From Nevskia ramosa DSM 11499 (GTDB lineage: Bacteria > Pseudomonadota > Gammaproteobacteria > Nevskiales > Nevskiaceae): a stretch of 64,000 bases of DNA. Below, piece after piece: positions 43,319 through 51,758 of the stretch. Positions within the stretch are counted from its first letter, which is position 1. Each line of letters starts with the position of its first letter. The notes beneath the pieces are model-generated. The model was not told the origin of the DNA and did not search any database. It saw only the letters and a list, made by a program, of their open reading frames with translations. The DNA lies in contig NZ_ATVI01000005.1 of NCBI RefSeq assembly GCF_000420645.1, positions 480,357 to 544,356 of the forward strand, given 5' to 3'. Made by a program: the position numbers and the translations under genes.

Positions 43319-43332
43319 GAGATTGGTCTGAG
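43305..43332 (-). promoter_or_regulatory. Three direct repeats with 11-bp period, likely OmpR-family operator
   Basis: Read on the plus strand, TCTGAG at 43305, CCTGAG at 43316 and TCTGAG at 43327 begin exactly 11 bp apart. OmpR/PhoB-type regulators bind such direct repeats at about 11-bp steps. The site lies between exaA and the response-regulator gene, and overlaps the candidate exaA -35. Confidence 0.55.
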
Positions 43333-43339
43333 AGGCTTC

Positions 43340-44083
43340 TCAGGCTTCGGGCGCAGCGTCGTGATCTTGTCCGCTGCTGGGGGCAAGGCCGATCCGGCAG
43401 CCCTGGCCGCGAACGGTGACGATCTCGGTCTCGCTGCCATGCGCTTTCAGCTTGCGGCGCAGATAACCGAGATAGACGTCGACGGTGTTGGTGGTGAGCT
43501 CGGCGTTGTTGCCCCAGGCGCCGTAGAGAATCCGTTCGCGGCTGACCACTTCGCCGGCGTGACGGGCGAGATAGAGCAGCAGCTCGAACTCGCGGCGGGT
43601 CAGGCTCAGCACCCGGCCGGCGCAGGTCACTTCGCGGGCGCGGACATCGATGGCCAGATCGGCGACCACGCGATGACTGCGCTCCGGGCCCGCCGAACCG
43701 CGCCGCGCCAGCACCTTGACTCGCGCCAGCAGCTCATCGAACGCGAACGGCTTGCTGAGGTAGTCGTCGGCGCCGTTGCGGAAGCCGTCGAGCTTCTCGT
43801 CGAGCGAGTCGCGCGCGGTCAGCATCAGGATCGGAATCATCTGGCCGGCGTCGCGCAGATAGCGGGCCAGCGAGCAGCCATCGCCGTCGGGCAGCATCAG
43901 ATCGAGGATCAGCACCGCGTAATCGGCCCCGGCCAGTTGCCGCGGCACGTCGCCGATGCCGCGCAGCCATTGCACGCTGAAGCCCTCGGCGGCCAGGCCG
44001 CGAGTGACGAAGCGGCCGATGCCCGGATCGTCCTCGACCAGCAGCACGCTGTTGTTGAGGCTCGAACCCATCCCGGTACTCAT
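43340..44083 (-). CDS. OmpR-family response regulator
   Basis: 247 residues. An N-terminal receiver domain has the acidic pocket VEDD (residues 16-19) and the phospho-acceptor Asp61 in LILDLMLPDGDG, and a KPF signature near residue 111. The C-terminal winged helix has LTRREFELLLYLARHAGEVVS and the DVYLGYLRRKL recognition region. Its start overlaps the kinase stop (ATGA, 44080-44083). Being next to exaA, and with a fitting operator, it probably controls that gene; in Pseudomonas aeruginosa the ethanol oxidation regulator ExaE is of NarL type, so this is a different arrangement. Confidence 0.93.
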   Translation of the reverse strand: MSTGMGSSLNNSVLLVEDDPGIGRFVTRGLAAEGFSVQWLRGIGDVPRQLAGADYAVLILDLMLPDGDGCSLARYLRDAGQMIPILMLTARDSLDEKLDGFRNGADDYLSKPFAFDELLARVKVLARRGSAGPERSHRVVADLAIDVRAREVTCAGRVLSLTRREFELLLYLARHAGEVVSRERILYGAWGNNAELTTNTVDVYLGYLRRKLKAHGSETEIVTVRGQGCRIGLAPSSGQDHDAAPEA

Positions 44084-45690
44084 GCTGAAAACTCCATGCG
44101 GACGATCAGTCCGCCGTCGTAGGCGTTGCGCGCGGAGATCAGGCCGCCGTGCTGTTCCATCACCCAGCGGGCCACGGCGAGGCCGAGGCCGGCGCCGCCG
44201 CGTTCGCGGCCGTCATGGGTCTGGTAGTAGGGATCGAAGACCTTGGCCAGCATCTCCGTCGAGATGCCCGGTCCCTGGTCGGCGATCTCGATGGCGTGGC
44301 CGGCGGCGCTGCTGTCGAGCCGCGCGATGACCCGGCCGTCCGGCGGCGAGAACTTCACCGCGTTGTCGATCAGCGCCAGGATCGCCTGACGGATCCAGCT
44401 GGCGTCGCCGTCGACGATTACCGGCAGGCGCCCGGTTTCCGCTTCGAGGATGACGCTGCTGGAGCGCGCGTAGGCTTCGGCGACGGTGGTCGCTTCGCGC
44501 AGGCAATCGCGCAAGCTCATTCGTTCGCGTTCGATCTGCACTCGGCCATCCTCCGAGCGAGCCAGGCCGATCAGATCGTTGAGCCGCCGGCGCAGGTAGC
44601 CGCTGGTGGCATGGATGTGCTGCAGCGCCGTTCGATACAGCTCGGGATCGTCATCACGGCCGCGCAGCGCCACTTCGGCTTCGCCCATCAGCACCGTCAC
44701 CGGCGTGCGCAGTTCGTGGCTGATCTTCGAGAAGAACAGCCGCCTGCTGGCATCAATGGCGCGCAGCCGCTCGCTGGATTCCTCGAGCTGCCGGGTGCGC
44801 TCGCGCACCGTCTGTTCGAGTTCCTCGTTGACCCGGGTCAGCCGCTCCTGCTGCTCGGCCAGCTTCTGCGCCATGGCATTGCACTGGCTGGCGAGATCGG
44901 CAATCTCCAGCGGCTTCGGCACGTCGATGCGATGGTTCAGGTCGCCGGCCGCGAAGCGCTGCACGCCGTCGTGCAGCTTGCGCACCGGGCGCATGATCAG
45001 CGCGTGGATCATCACCATCGACAGCACCGCGCCCAGGGCTGCGATCAGGCCCGCCAGCGGCGTGCCCCAGGTCAGCCGCTGACGCAGGCGCTGCATGTCG
45101 GCCAGGGTCTGTTCGACTTCCTCGGCTTCATCGGCGGACACCGCGCGCACCAGGCGATCGATGCGCGCCGTATCGGCTCGCACCGTGTCCTCGAAGAAGG
45201 CTCGCACCGCGGCGGCTGGATCGCTGCGCCGGCTGGCGTTGGCCGGCTGGTCGAGATGCCGACGCAATTGCGCGAACATCGTGCGCATCGCTTCGGCGTT
45301 GCGAATCTCGCGAACCCGATCATCACGGGTGGCGCCGTGGCGATCGAACTCTTCGTCGATCAGCACCAGCAGCCGGCGGAACAGCACTTCGACTGCCGCG
45401 CGGTCCGGCTCCGGCAGTTCGTTCGCGGTGCCGGGGCTGGCGAGGGCTTCCATCTCGGCCAGCAGCAGGCGACCGAACTCTGCTTCCAGACGATTGATGA
45501 TCGCCAGTTGCTCATAGGAATTGCGCGCATCGCCGAGATGATCGCTGGCGCGCTGCACGCTCAGCGTGGCGAGTGCGGCCATCAGCCAGACCAGGGCGAT
45601 CGCGCCGAGTGCGGCAACGGCCAGCACCGCACGCACCGAAACCCGGGATCGACCCGGCGGGAGCATCGAAATAGAGACTGCAGGCGACAT
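44080..45690 (-). CDS. Sensor histidine kinase
   Basis: 536 residues, inner membrane. Hydrophobic helices near residues 22-46 and 214-236 flank a periplasmic sensor of about 165 residues, mostly helical, with no recognised ligand domain. A HAMP-like region follows (RPVRKLHDGVQRFAAGDLNHR), then a coiled coil, the phospho-acceptor His325 in FFSKISHELRTPV, and the ATPase domain with LIDNAVKFSPPDG, DQGPGIS and GGAGLGLAVARWV. It is translated just before the response regulator with a 4-nt overlap. The ligand is unknown; an alcohol or PQQ-related cue is plausible only from the context. Confidence 0.92.
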   Translation of the reverse strand: MSPAVSISMLPPGRSRVSVRAVLAVAALGAIALVWLMAALATLSVQRASDHLGDARNSYEQLAIINRLEAEFGRLLLAEMEALASPGTANELPEPDRAAVEVLFRRLLVLIDEEFDRHGATRDDRVREIRNAEAMRTMFAQLRRHLDQPANASRRSDPAAAVRAFFEDTVRADTARIDRLVRAVSADEAEEVEQTLADMQRLRQRLTWGTPLAGLIAALGAVLSMVMIHALIMRPVRKLHDGVQRFAAGDLNHRIDVPKPLEIADLASQCNAMAQKLAEQQERLTRVNEELEQTVRERTRQLEESSERLRAIDASRRLFFSKISHELRTPVTVLMGEAEVALRGRDDDPELYRTALQHIHATSGYLRRRLNDLIGLARSEDGRVQIERERMSLRDCLREATTVAEAYARSSSVILEAETGRLPVIVDGDASWIRQAILALIDNAVKFSPPDGRVIARLDSSAAGHAIEIADQGPGISTEMLAKVFDPYYQTHDGRERGGAGLGLAVARWVMEQHGGLISARNAYDGGLIVRMEFSA

Positions 45691-46052
45691 GGCAACTCCA
45701 ACGTGGCCGGGGTCTGGCCCCGCGGCGCTGTCGAGCTGTCTCGGTCACACGGCTGAGCGGCCAGCCAGGGCAGGCGATGGTTATAGGAGGTCGCCGAAGG
45801 CGGCGGTATGGGCAAAGGTCCCGGGGCGGCGAAAGCCGCGTGGTGCAGGAACTGCAGCAAGCGAAAGCAGGATCGGCTTTGCCGGCGCGGTCAGCAGTGG
45901 ACGACGGAAAACCGTTCCGATTCGAATCGGTTTGAACTCCGATGCAATTCCGTGAGGACTGCGCCTTCATCGCCCAGCAGGATCAAGCCGCAGCCAGGAT
46001 CGCGATCGCCGCGCTTCAGCTTCCATCAACCTCAAGAACAACAGGAATCGCC
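45691..46052. other. Divergent intergenic region with a 14-bp palindrome
   Basis: This 362-bp gap lies between the histidine kinase (minus) and the small outer-membrane-like protein (plus), so it should hold both promoters. A perfect palindrome, CCGATTCGAATCGG, lies at 45917-45930. No ORF here has a convincing ribosome binding site. No terminator or RNA gene is visible. Confidence 0.5.
45917..45930. promoter_or_regulatory. Perfect 14-bp palindrome, possible operator
   Basis: CCGATTCGAATCGG is self-complementary. It is 122 bp before the start codon of the plus-strand outer-membrane protein gene and 227 bp before the kinase gene on the other strand. Its symmetry is what a dimeric regulator would bind, but no other copy is seen in the window's intergenic regions. 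Confidence 0.35.
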
Positions 46053-46763
46053 ATGAACAAGATCGTTCCCGTCGCGCTTGCCAGCCTCCTCGCACTTTCG
46101 TCGTTCGGAACTCAGGCGCTGCCGTTCCTGCCCGATGTCGCGGTCGGCGTCACCGGTGGCACCGCCGGCCTGGGCGGCCAGATCACCACCTCGATCCTGC
46201 CGTTCCTGAACGTCCGCGCCCAGGTGCAGGGCCTGAGCTTTTCGCATTCCTTCAACGAGGATGGCATCGACTACAACGGCAAGCTCAAGCTGTTCACGGC
46301 CGGCGCTTTCCTCGATGTCTATCCATTCACCAAGGGCCCCAGGCTGTCGGCGGGTCTGGTCGGCAATGGCAACAAGCTCAAGCTGAAGGCGAGCTGCCCG
46401 GATACCTGCGACGTCGGCGATCTGCAGATCACCGGCGACCAGGCCCAGGTCAACGGCAATCTCGGCTTCAAGAACTTCTCGCCGTATCTTGGCCTCGGCT
46501 TCACCAATCCGATGGGGGGCTTGCCGTTCTACATCGGCTTCGATGCCGGCGTGCTGTTTCACGGTCGCCCGAAACCGAGCCTGCGCATCTCCGGCGTCGC
46601 CGACGTGACCGATGCCGACGGCACCACGCGGACCAATGTCGATCTTTCCACCGACGCCGCCGTGCAGAACGCGCTGAGCGACGAGACGGTGAACCTTGCC
46701 GACGACGTCAAGGACTTCAAGTTCTATCCGGTGGTGCAGATCAATCTCGGCTGGCGCTTCTGA
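46053..46763 (+). CDS. Outer-membrane beta-barrel-like protein, unknown role
   Basis: 236 residues from ATG 46053, with AGGA upstream. The signal peptide ends near GTQALPF. The mature part is made of alternating beta strands with Gly and aromatic residues (e.g. NVRAQVQGLSFSHSF, GAFLDVYPF, GFTNPMGGLPFYIGFDAGVLF), and ends in a C-terminal Phe (INLGWRF), typical of BAM-inserted barrels. Two Cys in ASCPDTC could form a disulphide in a loop. Likely an eight-stranded barrel of the OmpW/OmpA size; function unknown. Confidence 0.8.
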   Translation: MNKIVPVALASLLALSSFGTQALPFLPDVAVGVTGGTAGLGGQITTSILPFLNVRAQVQGLSFSHSFNEDGIDYNGKLKLFTAGAFLDVYPFTKGPRLSAGLVGNGNKLKLKASCPDTCDVGDLQITGDQAQVNGNLGFKNFSPYLGLGFTNPMGGLPFYIGFDAGVLFHGRPKPSLRISGVADVTDADGTTRTNVDLSTDAAVQNALSDETVNLADDVKDFKFYPVVQINLGWRF

Positions 46764-46798
46764 AGCTACGGCATCACGCGGCGGCTAAACTCCGCCGC

Positions 46799-47794
46799 GT
46801 GATCGAGCCTGCCGAACCCTCAGAAGCCGCTGACCGCCTGCCGGTCGTCGCCATCAGCGGCCCGACGGCGGCCGGCAAGAGTGGACTGGCGATGGCGCTC
46901 TGCCAGGCGCTGCCGGAGGGTGGCGAGATCGTCAGTGTCGATTCGGCGCAGATCTATCGCGGCATGGACATTGGTAGCGCCAAGCCCGATCTCGAGGCCC
47001 AGGCGCTGGTCCGTCATCACCTGATCGACATCCTCGATCCTGCCGAGCCTTATTCGGCCGCGCGTTTCGCCGACGATGCCAAAGCGGCCGTTGCCGATAT
47101 TCGCCAGCGTGGCCGGATTCCGGTGCTGGTCGGCGGCACCTTGCTCTATCACCGGGCCTTGTTCGAAGGCCTGAATGATCTGCCGCCGGCCGATGCGGCA
47201 CTGCGTCTGGAACTGGAGTCCGAGCGTCTGCGCATCGGCGTCGACGCTCAGCACGCACGGCTCGCCGAAGTCGATCCGGCGACTGCGACGCGTCTGCATC
47301 CGAACGACAGCCAGCGGGTGCAGCGAGCGCTGGAGATCCACGCGCTCAGCGGTCGTCCGGCCTCGGCCTGGCACGCCGAGCCCACTGCCGGCGCCGGAGT
47401 GCCGGGCCCGGTTTTACGCTTCGCGGTGATGCCGCCGGAGAAGGCACAGTTCGATGCGCGCATCGCTGCGCGCTTCCAGCAGATGATCGATGCCGGCTTC
47501 GTCGATGAGGTGGCGCGTCTGCGGGCACGCGGCGACCTGCATCTCGATCTGCCGTCGATGCGAGCGGTGGGCTATCGGCAGATATGGAGTCATCTCGACG
47601 GCGACTACAGCCTCGCCGAAGCCGTGAAACGTGGCGTGATCGCGACCCGGCAATTCGCCAAGCGGCAGATGACCTGGCTGCGCAGCGATCGCAGCTGGAC
47701 CCGACTCGAGATTGACGAAGGTAAACAGGAACCTGTGGCGCTGGCCGGGGTCTTGAATGCGGTCGGATCGAGCCAAACACTGGGGAAGCGCTGA
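46799..47794 (+). CDS. miaA: tRNA dimethylallyltransferase
   Basis: 331 residues. It transfers dimethylallyl from DMAPP to A37 of tRNAs reading U-starting codons. The P-loop GPTAAGKSG, the Asp in SVDSAQIYRGMDIGSAKP, the VGGTLLYHRAL and the C-terminal RQFAKRQMTWLR are visible. The start is GTG 46799; no better codon lies upstream. It precedes hfq by 113 bp, as in other gammaproteobacteria. DMAPP is again a product of the isoprenoid pathway. Confidence 0.95.
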   Translation: MIEPAEPSEAADRLPVVAISGPTAAGKSGLAMALCQALPEGGEIVSVDSAQIYRGMDIGSAKPDLEAQALVRHHLIDILDPAEPYSAARFADDAKAAVADIRQRGRIPVLVGGTLLYHRALFEGLNDLPPADAALRLELESERLRIGVDAQHARLAEVDPATATRLHPNDSQRVQRALEIHALSGRPASAWHAEPTAGAGVPGPVLRFAVMPPEKAQFDARIAARFQQMIDAGFVDEVARLRARGDLHLDLPSMRAVGYRQIWSHLDGDYSLAEAVKRGVIATRQFAKRQMTWLRSDRSWTRLEIDEGKQEPVALAGVLNAVGSSQTLGKR

Positions 47795-47907
47795 GTTGCC
47801 TTGGCTTCTGGAGTGATCCGGGGTATCGAGTCAAGGTTCAGTGTTAAACTTTCGATTAATGGCGTGTTGCCGGGCGCCGTCCAAAAAATTCAAAAAAGGT
47901 AGCTGAC

Positions 47908-48159
47908 ATGTCAAAAGGACAGACTCTGCAGGAGCCATTTCTCAATGAACTGCGCAAGGAGCGGATTCCGGTTTCGATTTATCTCGTCAACGGCATCAAG
48001 CTTCAGGGTCAGATCGAATCCTTCGATCAGTTCGTGGTGCTGCTGAAGAACACGGTCAGCCAGATGGTCTACAAGCACGCGATCTCGACGATCGTGCCGG
48101 CGCGCTCGGTGCGCCTCCCCAACGGTGACGGCGACGACACCCAACCGGCCGGCGTTTGA
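47908..48159 (+). CDS. hfq: RNA chaperone Hfq
   Basis: 83 residues, short form without the long C-terminal tail of E. coli Hfq (102). It forms a hexamer that binds small RNAs and mRNAs. The Sm1 motif ([28 protein letters not shown]-type region) and the Sm2 motif [10 protein letters not shown] are intact. AAAAAAGG lies upstream of the ATG. It overlaps hflX by 4 nt (TTGA at 48156-48159). Confidence 0.98.
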   Translation: MSKGQTLQEPFLNELRKERIPVSIYLVNGIKLQGQIESFDQFVVLLKNTVSQMVYKHAISTIVPARSVRLPNGDGDDTQPAGV

Positions 48160-49496
48160 CCAACAATCCACCGCCGTACGCGACTGCCGACCAGACGGCG
48201 GCAGGCGCGCAAGCCAAGCCCCAGAAAACCGTTCTGGTTCATCTGGAGTTTTCGGGCACCGACTTTGATGCCGACCGTGCCGAGTTCATCGAACTCGCGC
48301 GTTCGGCTGGCCTCGATGTTGTCGGGGTCATTGGCGGCAAGCGTGATCGTCCCGATGCCGGCACCTACGCCGGCAGTGGCAAGGTCGACGAGATCGCGGT
48401 GACGGCGAAGGTGGCCGGTGCCGAGCTGATCATCTTCAATCACGATCTCTCCCCGAGCCAGGAGCGCAATCTGGAAAAGCGCTTCGAGTGCCGGGTGATC
48501 AATCGTGCCGGTTTGATCCTCGACATCTTCGCCCGTCGTGCCCGTTCGCATGAAGGCAAGCTGCAGGTGGAACTGGCGCGCCTGAATCACATGGCGACGC
48601 GCCTGGTGCGTGGCTGGTCTCATCTTGAACGCCAGAAGGGCGGTATCGGCCTGCGTGGCGGTCCCGGTGAAACTCAGCTGGAAATCGATCGCCGCCTGCT
48701 GCGTGGCCGCATGGACACGCTGAAGAAGCAGCTCGAAACGGTGAAGAGCCGCCGCGCCCAGAATCGCCAGGGCCGCGCGAAGTCGGAGATTCCGACGGTC
48801 TCGCTGGTCGGCTACACCAATGCCGGCAAATCGACCTTGTTCAACGTGCTGACCGGCGACGCCGCGTTCGCCTCGAACCAGCTGTTCGCGACACTCGACA
48901 CGACGATGCGCAAGGTCGCGTTGCCGAGTGGCGAGACCGCGGTGCTGGCTGATACCGTCGGTTTCATCCGCGACCTGCCGCATGACCTGATCGCCGCGTT
49001 CCGCGCCACGCTCGAAGAATCGCGCGAAGCCGAACTGCTGGTGCATGTCATCGACGCTGGCGATTCCGAGCGCGGGGCACGTATCGAGCAGGTCGAAGCC
49101 GTGCTGGCCGAGATCGGTGCCGACGAAGTGCCGCGCCTGCAGGTGTTCAACAAGATCGATCTGCGCGAAGGCGAGGAAGCGCGCATCGAATGCGATGCCG
49201 AGGGCATTCCGCAGCGCGTGTTCCTGTCGGCACGCAGTGGTGAAGGCATCGATCTGCTGCGTACCGCGATCGCCGCGCGGCTGTATCCGGATCTCGGTGA
49301 CGAAGCGATCGTGCTGCCGGTGAATGCAGCGAAACTTCGCGCCCAGTTGTTCCAGCTTCATTGCGTGCAGTCGGAAACCATCGACAAGGAAGGCAGTTCG
49401 CATCTCATCGTCCGTCTGCCGTACTCGCGTCTGCAGCGTCTGTGTCGGGAAGCCGGTATCGAGCTGCCGCCACGCCAAGACCCGGCTGTGCACTAA
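48156..49496 (+). CDS. hflX: Ribosome-associated GTPase HflX
   Basis: 446 residues. It is a stress-related GTPase that splits 70S ribosomes. The N-terminal HflX domain ([20 protein letters not shown]) is followed by the connection [21 protein letters not shown] and the G domain with [11 protein letters not shown] (G1), [11 protein letters not shown] (G3) and NKID (G4). The start is TTG 48156, overlapping hfq by 4 nt; no ATG in this frame gives the conserved N-terminus. Confidence 0.95.
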   Translation: MTNNPPPYATADQTAAGAQAKPQKTVLVHLEFSGTDFDADRAEFIELARSAGLDVVGVIGGKRDRPDAGTYAGSGKVDEIAVTAKVAGAELIIFNHDLSPSQERNLEKRFECRVINRAGLILDIFARRARSHEGKLQVELARLNHMATRLVRGWSHLERQKGGIGLRGGPGETQLEIDRRLLRGRMDTLKKQLETVKSRRAQNRQGRAKSEIPTVSLVGYTNAGKSTLFNVLTGDAAFASNQLFATLDTTMRKVALPSGETAVLADTVGFIRDLPHDLIAAFRATLEESREAELLVHVIDAGDSERGARIEQVEAVLAEIGADEVPRLQVFNKIDLREGEEARIECDAEGIPQRVFLSARSGEGIDLLRTAIAARLYPDLGDEAIVLPVNAAKLRAQLFQLHCVQSETIDKEGSSHLIVRLPYSRLQRLCREAGIELPPRQDPAVH

Positions 49497-49590
49497 AATC
49501 CCGGTATCGATCGTCGTTTCGACCGACACCTTCCTATCAAATGGCGGGCGGCCTCCAGGGCCACTACCCGCCTCACTGGAGCTTCACCTG

Positions 49591-50742
49591 ATGGCTTGGA
49601 ATGAGCCGGGACCCGGCGGTCGCGATCCGTGGAATTCGAATTCCGGCGGCAAGCGCGGCAACGAAGGCCCCCCAGATCTGGACGCGCTGCTGAAGCGCAT
49701 CAAGGCCAAGTGGTTCGGCCGTGGCGGCGCCGGCCGTACGCCGGGCAGTGGCACGCCGACCCAGATGCCGCCAGGCGCTGCCGGCATCGTCGTGGTGCTG
49801 GTGCTGCTGTTCGTGGCCTACCAGAGCTTCTACACGGTGGAAGAGCAGGAGCGCGCGGTGATCACCCGCTTCGGCGCCTATGCCGGCACCACCGAGCCGG
49901 GTCCGCACTGGGCCTACTGGCCGTTCGAGCGGGTCGAGAAACTGCCTTTCACGCAGGTTCGCCAGGTCACCGACCGGGCGACGATGCTGACCCAGGACGA
50001 GAACATCGTCGATCTCGAACTGTCGGTGCAGTACCGCGTGTCCTCGGCCGAGGAATACCTGTTCAACGTCGCTTCGCCGGACAAGACCCTGCAGCAGGCG
50101 ACCAAGGCCGCCTCGCGTGAAGTGGTTGGCCGGTCGACGATGGACTTCATCCTCACCGATGGCCGCCAGGCCGTGGCTGATCAGATCAAGCTCGGTCTGC
50201 AGGAGCGCCTGAACGATTACAAGGCCGGCCTGCTGGTCACCGAAGTGAACCTGCAGCAGGCGCAGCCGCCCGAGCAGGTGCAGGCTGCCTTCGCAGATGC
50301 GATCAAAGCGCGCGAAGACAAGGAACGCGTGCAGAACGAAGCCGAGGCCTACGCCAACGATCGCCTGCCCCGTGCCCGCGGTGAAGCGGCTCGGCGGATC
50401 GCCGAAGCGACCGCCTACCGCGATCAGACCGTGGCCCGGGCTCAGGGTGACGCGGCCCGTTTCTCGGCCCTGGTCGAGGAGTATCAGAAGGCGCCGCAGA
50501 TCACCCGCAAGCGCATGTACTTCGATGCCATGTCCGAGGTCTATGCCGGCAGCAGCAAGGTGCTGATCGACATCGACAAGGGCAATCCGGCGTTCTATCT
50601 GCCGCTGGAACAGTTGCTGAAGAACGCCCAGAAGAACGCCGACTCGCAGCCTTCCGACTTCAACGCCAGCTCGTCGTCGCGCAATTCGCCGACCCGCAAT
50701 ACCGCCGACGACGCCGCGCGCTCGCGCGACCGCGCGCGCTGA
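49591..50742 (+). CDS. hflK: FtsH protease modulator HflK
   Basis: 383 residues from ATG 49591. With HflC it forms the SPFH-domain complex that holds FtsH at the inner membrane and affects its substrate choice. The N-terminus is Gly/Pro-rich and cytoplasmic (NEPGPGGRDPWNSNSG), with a membrane helix near residues 68-86 (IVVVLVLLFVAYQSF). The SPFH/band-7 domain follows from about residue 90. The C-terminal tail is Ser/Arg-rich. It precedes hflC by 22 bp. Confidence 0.96.
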   Translation: MAWNEPGPGGRDPWNSNSGGKRGNEGPPDLDALLKRIKAKWFGRGGAGRTPGSGTPTQMPPGAAGIVVVLVLLFVAYQSFYTVEEQERAVITRFGAYAGTTEPGPHWAYWPFERVEKLPFTQVRQVTDRATMLTQDENIVDLELSVQYRVSSAEEYLFNVASPDKTLQQATKAASREVVGRSTMDFILTDGRQAVADQIKLGLQERLNDYKAGLLVTEVNLQQAQPPEQVQAAFADAIKAREDKERVQNEAEAYANDRLPRARGEAARRIAEATAYRDQTVARAQGDAARFSALVEEYQKAPQITRKRMYFDAMSEVYAGSSKVLIDIDKGNPAFYLPLEQLLKNAQKNADSQPSDFNASSSSRNSPTRNTADDAARSRDRAR

Positions 50743-50764
50743 TAAAGCCAGGACAACGATCCCC

Positions 50765-51634
50765 ATGAGCAACCGGCAATCACTGATTCTGGCGGGCATC
50801 TTCGCCGCCATGCTGCTGCTGCTGAACAGCATCTACATCGTCGATCAGCGCGAAAAGGCACTGCTGTTCAAGTTCGGCGAAGTGCAGGGCGCGGACTATC
50901 AGCCCGGCCTGCATTTCAAGCTGCCGATGATCGAATCGGTCAAGAAGTTCGACAGCCGCGTGCTGACGCTGGACAACCAGACCGAAACCTTCCTGACCGT
51001 CGAGAAGAAGAACGTCGAGGTCGATTTCTACGTCAAGTGGCGCATCGCCGACATCATCAACTACTACCGCGCAACCGGTGGTCAGGATCTGGTCGCCGAA
51101 AACCGTCTGGCGACGATCATCAACCCGGGCCTGCGCGCCGAGTTCGGTAGCCGCACGATCCAGCAGGCGATCTCCGGCGAGCGCGGCGAGATCATGGCTG
51201 CGCTGGAAAAGACTGCTTCGTCGCGCGTCAAGGAACTGGGCATCGAGCTGATCGATGTACGCATCAAGAGCATCAACCTGCCGCGCGCGGTCAGCGATTC
51301 GGTTTACGAGCGCATGCGCGCCGAACGCACCCGGGTGGCTTCCGATCTGCGGGCCCGCGGGTTCGAAGAATCCGAGAAGATCAAGGCGGAAGCTGATCGC
51401 AGCGCGCTGACCACGATCGCCGATGCCTATCGCGAAGCTGAAAAGCTGCGGGGCGAGGGCGATGCCAAGACCGCGGAGATTTCGGCCAAGGCCTATGGTT
51501 CGGATCAGGAGTTCTACGCGTTCTACCGCGCGCTGAACGCCTATCGCGATGCCTTCCGAGATCAGAAGGACGTCATGGTCATCGAGCCGAAGGGCGAGTT
51601 CTTCAAGTACCTGAAGCAGAGCGAAGGCAAGTGA
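50765..51634 (+). CDS. hflC: FtsH protease modulator HflC
   Basis: 289 residues. It is the partner of HflK. It has one N-terminal membrane helix (about 7-24, LILAGIFAAMLLLLNSIYIV) and an SPFH domain starting with VDQREKALLFKFGEV. The C-terminal helix ends with YAFYRALNAYRDAF-like residues, typical for HflC. It lies in the standard hflX-hflK-hflC-hisZ-purA order, but the small DUF2065 gene often found between hflC and hisZ is absent. Confidence 0.96.
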   Translation: MSNRQSLILAGIFAAMLLLLNSIYIVDQREKALLFKFGEVQGADYQPGLHFKLPMIESVKKFDSRVLTLDNQTETFLTVEKKNVEVDFYVKWRIADIINYYRATGGQDLVAENRLATIINPGLRAEFGSRTIQQAISGERGEIMAALEKTASSRVKELGIELIDVRIKSINLPRAVSDSVYERMRAERTRVASDLRARGFEESEKIKAEADRSALTTIADAYREAEKLRGEGDAKTAEISAKAYGSDQEFYAFYRALNAYRDAFRDQKDVMVIEPKGEFFKYLKQSEGK

Positions 51635-51707
51635 TTGCCGGCTGCTGCCACGTCTGCCTTCGTGTGTGATGGCGGCAGTCCCTGCAATTGATTCACGGGA
51701 GCGCCCG

Positions 51708-51758
51708 ATGGCCCCGAGGACGCTCTCTCAACTTTTTCTTGGCGTGACCCTGTCGTGA
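51708..51758 (+). CDS. Candidate 16-codon upstream ORF coupled to hisZ
   Basis: ATG 51708 with GGGAG at 51697-51701 (6-nt spacing) opens a 16-codon frame encoding MAPRTLSQLFLGVTLS. Its TGA stop overlaps the hisZ GTG start (GTGA at 51755-51758). The layout suggests translational coupling into hisZ, which has no ribosome binding site of its own. The peptide has no His residues, so it is not a classical his attenuation leader. Confidence 0.4.
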   Translation: MAPRTLSQLFLGVTLS

